A stretch of 64,000 nucleotides of DNA, taken from Rhodocollybia butyracea (taxonomy: Eukaryota; Basidiomycota; Agaricomycetes; Agaricales; Omphalotaceae). How positions within the stretch are numbered: the stretch's first letter is position 1; each line of letters opens with the position of its first letter. The notes beneath the pieces are model-generated. The model worked only from the letters and a program-made list of their open reading frames with translations, had not been told where the DNA came from and made no database searches. The DNA lies in contig JADNRY010000006.1 of the NCBI GenBank assembly GCA_015501585.1, positions 806,001-870,000 of the forward strand, read 5' to 3'. Both the position numbers and the translations under genes were made by a program. Below, in pieces: positions 58,576-64,000 of the stretch.

Positions 58576-61215
58576 TCAAAGTAAATCATGCAACACGCTG
58601 TCGTATTTGTGTGGTAGATGCGCTCTAAAAATAAATGAGAAAATAGGAACCAGAATAGAGCTCGATACGTACCCCAGCATATCCTTCGCAAATATGATTT
58701 GCGAGAAAACCTCTGGTACATCCAGCACTTCGAATAGTCTTAGCTTGTCTTGAGCCAGATTTGTCGATGTTTGACTTGTCCGGTGTGATGGATGAAGATC
58801 ACTTTCTCGGAGTGCCCATAGGACGCGTCCTGGAGGAAATGTCTTGGTTGCTCGCATATTCGCCTCGAGCGTCTTGCGAAATTGCGATAAACTAGAAGAA
58901 CGTTAACGTGTTACACTCGAGAGAACGGATCACCCACCCAGAGAGGATCTCCCTCTGCACCCTTTCTAGCCTTCCGTTGGCTAACACGAGTCATCACCTC
59001 GATGTGCCCCGCATCCCTCCGGTCGCTCTCATTTGCCTCACAAAGCCAGCTGGCAGCATTCTTTAAGTCTCTAACAGACCCCAGGCTTAGGCGTGATATA
59101 ACATCATGAGAATAAACGAACGAGACTATTAGCTTTTCTGCTAGTTTACACAGGGATGCATCTGCAAGAGCACTGGAAAGATAAACAATAAACCATGAAA
59201 GGGAGTATCGCTGACGGGGACTTACGGTGGAGCAAAGCAGTATACATTGACTTTTCGATCTATAGGAAGGCCACTTGAATGGATTGTGAGACAGGTTTTA
59301 GGATCTGCCCACATCTTCATAAAAAAGATAGTGAGCCTTTCTCTAACATAGTAGATGGAATGTGCTCAAAAGCCCGAGCACAGCGGCTACACCAGCTCCT
59401 AGACTGTGCCCACATACAACTAGACCTATCATAACAGTCAAATGTCAGTAAATGATCGTCATAGAGCAACGCCTAGGACACGCTACCCACTGTAATCCGG
59501 GTTCCTACGTAAAGCCTCATGAACCGCGAGGTGCACAGGCTTTCCAGTACTACCCATTGCTTGCGCCATACGCAGCATCCCACCATGGACAAAATACTGT
59601 GCTGAAGACACTGAAGCAAAGTTTTGTTCCGGAGAGTTGTATTGGCCTGGGATAGGCACTTCCTGCTCTTTGGTAACAACTGTTATAGCCAGTTCAAAAT
59701 TCTCAGGCTCACACGTCAAGTCAACCGCGATTTCGTTCAAGGACATAGTCCCTACATGATTAGTACGAAGTAAGAGATGAAGAACATTCGACGAGTTTTC
59801 GGATACCCACCTCGTAAAATGAGCACAACTTGTCTCCGAGAATGGTCTGTCAGGACCCAAAATCGAGGCATGAGGTGCTCTCATCCGATTTTGATATCCG
59901 CCTTCAAAGTTGAATTAGGATTTCTAGCAATCTTAGCAAGGATTTCATGGTCGTGTTTCCCGATTAGGACCTCCCACCAGGAGTAGTCCTCGTAAATATC
60001 TTTAGGCCGTGGCCCAGGCCCTTCTGCTTCTGCTTCAGAAGCATTGACCGCATCCGCAAGCTGTGCTTCTTCAACTTTCGCCTGAGGAGAGCCTGAAGAG
60101 ATCTCCCCACCTGAGAGAGGCACTCCAAAGAAAAGTAGGCTTGCACCCCCGTAACCCATCAATACCAACTTACAGAACCGACGAAGCTCAACTTTCAATT
60201 CGGCGTTGGAGAGCTTGTAGGTGAAATTTTTACTTTCCGGTACACAGATGAATTTTCGCCCGTTGTGAGCTTGAGTACATTCAGGTGCTGCGCCGATATC
60301 AGCTACAAGGAGCTGGCCAAGGTTTCCCGGATATATTACATCTGAAGTAAGACGTATTCGGGAGTCCCTACAGTATGTTTAGTATATGATTTTCAAATTG
60401 AGAGCGACCTACTCGCGGCTCCGTCTTGAATCGAAAGACTTGGGGGCATCCTTGACGTCAATTTCTCTCAAATGTTCGAGCCACTGACGTTCCTGCCACT
60501 CTTGAGTTACACCCTGAAGAGCGACCCAAGCAACTATAGCACGAGCGATAGATGCTATACCATACTGTTTCTCCGGTAAATTCTCTCCATCTAAAGGTTC
60601 TTTCCATTCACGTTTAACGAGATTGATGAAAGATGCAAGAGAAAATGAAGCTTCGTGACTGCCAGGAAAAATAGCAGAGAGTACGTTGATTGAATTGTGA
60701 GCAGCTACAATGCTGCTAGAGGTGATATATTCGCCCAATTGAATGGGCGCGAGAGTTAATTGTTCGACTAATCGAATGGCGGCAGAAACGGCGCCTCCAA
60801 TAGGTTTGGTGACGGCCAAACCACCAAAAGCTGCATGATCTACAACGGTAGTAGTGATTCCGATAGCTGTAGAGGCAATTTCTCGAGTAACAGCAAACTT
60901 GAAGCAAGTTGGAGCAAGCAAGATGACTTGGATGAGAAAGACGTACACTGAGTTTCGTTCCTGTCTTTGCCACCGAGAAGCCGATAGATGCAGCAGAAGA
61001 CGCTAAGTCAAGCCCTTGTCTGGTATACGTGTCCCAGTTCTTGACCATGACCATTGCATGCTGAGATGAAAGGCGTCTATCTTGGGCGCCTTGACACCCT
61101 CCAGCGGTTTTATCAGGATTATCAGGGAATTCCTGAGTAAAACTGAATCATAGGTGTGTTATGATGGGAACAACTAAGGTGACAACATAGATACGCCAGG
61201 CTGGAGGGGTTTCAT
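58576..61215 (-). CDS. Class-3 lipase, sn1-specific diacylglycerol lipase-like
   Basis: Alpha/beta hydrolase of the lipase class 3 group related to DAG lipases, releasing a fatty acid from a lipid at membranes. An inferred first exon (MKPLQPG, 61195-61215) splices over 61133-61194 to EFPDNPDKTAGGCQGAQDRR; a later Met at 61054 (VMVKNWDTYTR) is the alternative start. A long N-terminal region with hydrophobic helices (FAVTREIASTAIGITTTVVD) precedes the lipase domain. The nucleophile elbow is LVVCGHSLGAGVAAVLGLL near 59400; FVYSHDVISRLSLG supplies the probable Asp region, and HLPHKYDSVLHDLL at the end the probable His. The exon with TKTFPPGRVLWALRESDLHP follows an intron ending cgcaag. About ten introns. 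Confidence 0.83.
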
Positions 61216-62302
61216 CAAACGATGCAAGTCAGTTACCCAGTGTAACTTCTCTCCAAACTAAGCTCCAGAACCTGCTCCAGAATTTAAATTTTTGCAGAAT
61301 TATATCAGCAGCGGTCATATCAAGCCATACACCGCCAACCACAAACCCAGGGGAAATCCAGTGATCCATAGATCACTGTGCTTCTGATATTCAATCTGGG
61401 ATGATCCGCTGGCATGCCCAGTGGATATCTCATGCCTGAGCAATCGGTGTTTTTCTACTGCTCAGTCACTAGATAGATCTACATAGATTTACATAGGCTC
61501 TGTCTGTCGTTCCCAGTTGTTCCTCATTGCCTTATAAATTTCCATCATTTTCTTTGCGTTTAACTATCATCTCGTGTAAAGTCAACCCTCTAGTAGATTC
61601 TAACGAGCTGCTTGCAAGTTCAACTGGCCCGCCAAAGGCACGTGTTGACTAGTCACTAATAATAACTAACTATATTTTGTAGCAGAAGCTGCTTCGAAAA
61701 TTTCAACAGCGAAAATTAGGTATCGCCGGGACGAGCCAGCGAGAGTCTTGGTTCCATGTTGCACAACGACTATTTACTCTTTCCTCCCTCATTCCATCCA
61801 TCCTTCTTAATAACAATCTTATTGTCTACCTATCGTGCGTGAAACCTTGCAAACAAGCTTCTATAATATCATGAAATGGGCTGCGCAAGTACTAGCCTGC
61901 TGCCTAATAGAGCCAGGGTTGTAGAATAAAAATATGAATCCAGAAATCATTTAGCATATTTATACAAACCAGTGAAAATAGACTGACTGCTCAAGCATCG
62001 GATATCCAATGAACAGTTGGTGAGGATCTGGCTACCAGGGCAGCCACTGGATTTCCAGTGGTGATCAGGTTCCCAGTGTAACAGCAAGCTACAAAATATA
62101 GTTTTACATAGGTAGGTAGGTTTAGTACTCTTTGAAAGTCTTTTATGGAATCAATACCTTATCATGTGACCTGTATTTTTTCTTCCTTCCTTTGACGTTC
62201 CAAAAGGTTTTGAAAAGGTCCCTCGTCGTACCCAACAATCACTGATTCGTGCTAGAGCACGTTTGCCCTCTATCCTCTGATCTACACGAAAAATCGCACA
62301 AA
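61216..62302. other. Divergent intergenic lipase / NOP58
   Basis: About 1.09 kb, AT-rich, with no gene. Loosely repeated strings occur (cccagtgtaac at about 61236 and 62073; ccagtggat near 61418 and ccactggatttccagtgg near 62045). They hint at an old insertion but no clear element ends. Confidence 0.45.
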
Positions 62303-64000
62303 ATGCCCATAACTCACGCTCTTTTTGAATCCTCGTCGGGTTATGCCCTTTTCGATGTCAAGCTTACTGAAGACATCGCTGCCAACTCACAGGAAGCTCA
62401 GGAGAGCATTAAAGATCTGGGAAAGTTTAGTAAAATGGTTGAACTACGGAGTTTTGTACCTTTCAAGAGTGCTGCACATGCCTTGGAAAATATCAATGAT
62501 GTTTCGGAAGGTCAGTAAACCAATTGAAATATATATAGTCCTGACAGCGTTGTAGGCCTTGTACACGACCACCTAAAATCTCTTATTGAATTAAACCTCA
62601 GTAAATCGTCCTCGAAAAAAGGCTCGGTAACTCTCGCGGTATCCGAGCCTACCCTTGCAGGCAACATACGTGAGACTACTGGTGTTCAATGTGACGCTTC
62701 GGAAAAAGCCCAGGATGTAATTCGTGGTATTCGCCTCCATGCCTCAAAACTTCTTTCTTCATTGGCCGAAGATGACTTGACGAAAGCTCAGCTTGGCTTG
62801 GGACATTCTTATTCCAGGTCAAAGCTCAAGTTTAACGTTAACCGTGTAGACAACATGATCATTCAGGCTATCGCCCTTCTTGACCAGCTTGACAAGGACG
62901 TCAATCTGTTTTCCATGCGTATACGGGAGTGGTACGGCTATCATTTCCCAGAGCTCGTCAAACTCGTACCAGATAACTATACCTACGCGCGCGTCGCGGT
63001 CTACATTGGTGACAAGGACTCGTTAACTGAGGACAAGCTTCCCGGTCTCGAGGAGCTTATCGAAGAAGCACAGGCCGCTGCTAAATCAACCGGTGAAGCT
63101 CTCATCGGTATCGAATCACCATCTACTACGGCTTCGAACGTCTTATCCGCCGCCCGAAACTCAATGGGCTCCTCCCTCTCTCCCGTCGACCTACTCAATA
63201 TATCTTCTTTTGCGCAGAGAGTTGTGTCCTTGTCGCAGTATCGGAGGTCTCTCGTGACATATTTATCTGCCAAAATGAATGATGTTGCGCCAAGTTTGAC
63301 GGCACTGTTGGGAGAACGAGTGGGTGCGCGGCTCATCAGCCACGCTGGGAGCTTAACGAATCTGAGTAAGTATCCTGCAAGTACCGTGCAGATTCTTGGA
63401 GCGGAAAAGGCTTTATTCAGGGCATTAAAAACAAAAGGGAATACTCCCAAAGTAATTATGGTCTATCATTGCTGGAGTACTGATTTTGACATTTCTTGAT
63501 AGTATGGTCTTCTCTACCACTCAACATTCATTGGGCGTGCACAGCCGAAACATAAAGGCAGGATCTCAAGGTTTTTGGCAAACAAGTGCTCAATTGCGAG
63601 TAGAATTGATTGTTATTCGGGTAAATAATTCATTTCTCCGCCATTCTTTTCATGATGTATCTGTTACTCGACAGAGAATCCTTCCAAGAAATTCGGCGAA
63701 GCACTTCGTGCTCAAGTAGAGGAACGTCTCAACTTTTTCGAAACTGGTGCGCCACCATCCAAGAACGCCGATGCCATGCGCAAAGTCCTGCAAGATCTTT
63801 CATTAGAGGACGAAGGTGCTGATTCCGATGTCGATATGGATGCTGCGCTTACGACTTTGGAACCTTCGCCAAAAAAAAAGTCAAAGAAAGATAAAGAGTC
63901 AAAGGAGGAGAAAAAGAAGCGTAAATCGGATGCTATGGATGTGGATGGAGAGGAGGACAGTGACAATGAACCGGCGGTGAAGAAGGCCAAGCTATCCAAG
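62303..64000 (+). CDS. NOP58: NOP58 box C/D snoRNP core protein (3' end at window edge)
   Basis: Core protein of box C/D snoRNPs that guide rRNA 2'-O-methylation and U3-dependent processing; nucleolar. The start is the Met before [16 protein letters not shown], the NOP5 N-terminal domain. The coiled-coil/Nop part reads [40 protein letters not shown], and the Nop domain [40 protein letters not shown], then after a 3' intron [20 protein letters not shown]. Another intron precedes [20 protein letters not shown]. The C-terminus is the usual acidic/Lys-rich [17 protein letters not shown] tail and is still open at base 64000, so the stop lies outside. Confidence 0.95.

Overview
The window is nuclear DNA of a filamentous fungus, almost certainly a mushroom-forming basidiomycete (Agaricomycetes). 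The genes are dense, run on both strands and are cut by many 45-75 bp introns. They include an Ssk1-type response regulator, Lys4 homoaconitase of the fungal lysine pathway, a DUF3433 membrane protein and an agaric-style F-box protein. Species cannot be fixed from sequence alone. No rRNA, confident tRNA or CRISPR array was seen, and the only transposon trace is a small copia-like relic.

Layout. 1-14 kb: SSK1 (-), ARS2/SERRATE (-), ESF2/ABT1 (-), RBX1 (+), LYS4 (-). 14.7-27.6 kb: two dispersed paralogs of a WW-domain, low-complexity protein (14.7 and 24.3 kb, +) flank NCS6/CTU1 (-), SWD1/RBBP5 (+), TTI2 (+) and an unknown protein (+). 27.6-29.7 kb: gene-poor, with a copia remnant and a 14-bp tandem repeat. 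29.7-37.4 kb: calcineurin B (-), mitochondrial MnmE/MSS1 (+), a third WW protein with a glycine zipper (-), an F-box protein (-). 38.4-47.8 kb: RAD16 (-, with an apparent one-base frameshift), a single-exon HxxxD acyltransferase (+), an Ldb1/SEUSS-like LIM-binding protein (-). 48.5-64 kb: USE1 SNARE (+), DUF3433 membrane protein (+), NCBP3-like (-), KRR1 (+), a GPI-anchored GH105-like glycosidase (-), a class-3/diacylglycerol lipase (-), and NOP58 (+), which runs into the window edge.

Most genes are ordinary housekeeping: ribosome biogenesis (ESF2, KRR1, NOP58), tRNA modification (NCS6, MSS1), cap-linked RNA biology (ARS2, NCBP3), genome maintenance (RAD16, TTI2), stress and calcium signalling (SSK1, CNB1). 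They do not form one pathway cluster.

The unusual signals are in gene architecture. The same 12-nt micro-exon sits inside the WW domain of all three WW genes. KRR1 appears to need a single-nucleotide exon. Four introns have GC-AG boundaries forced by conserved protein motifs. A 19-bp palindrome fills much of a 53-bp bidirectional promoter. All splice calls are by eye from consensus sites and protein conservation; none has transcript support here.
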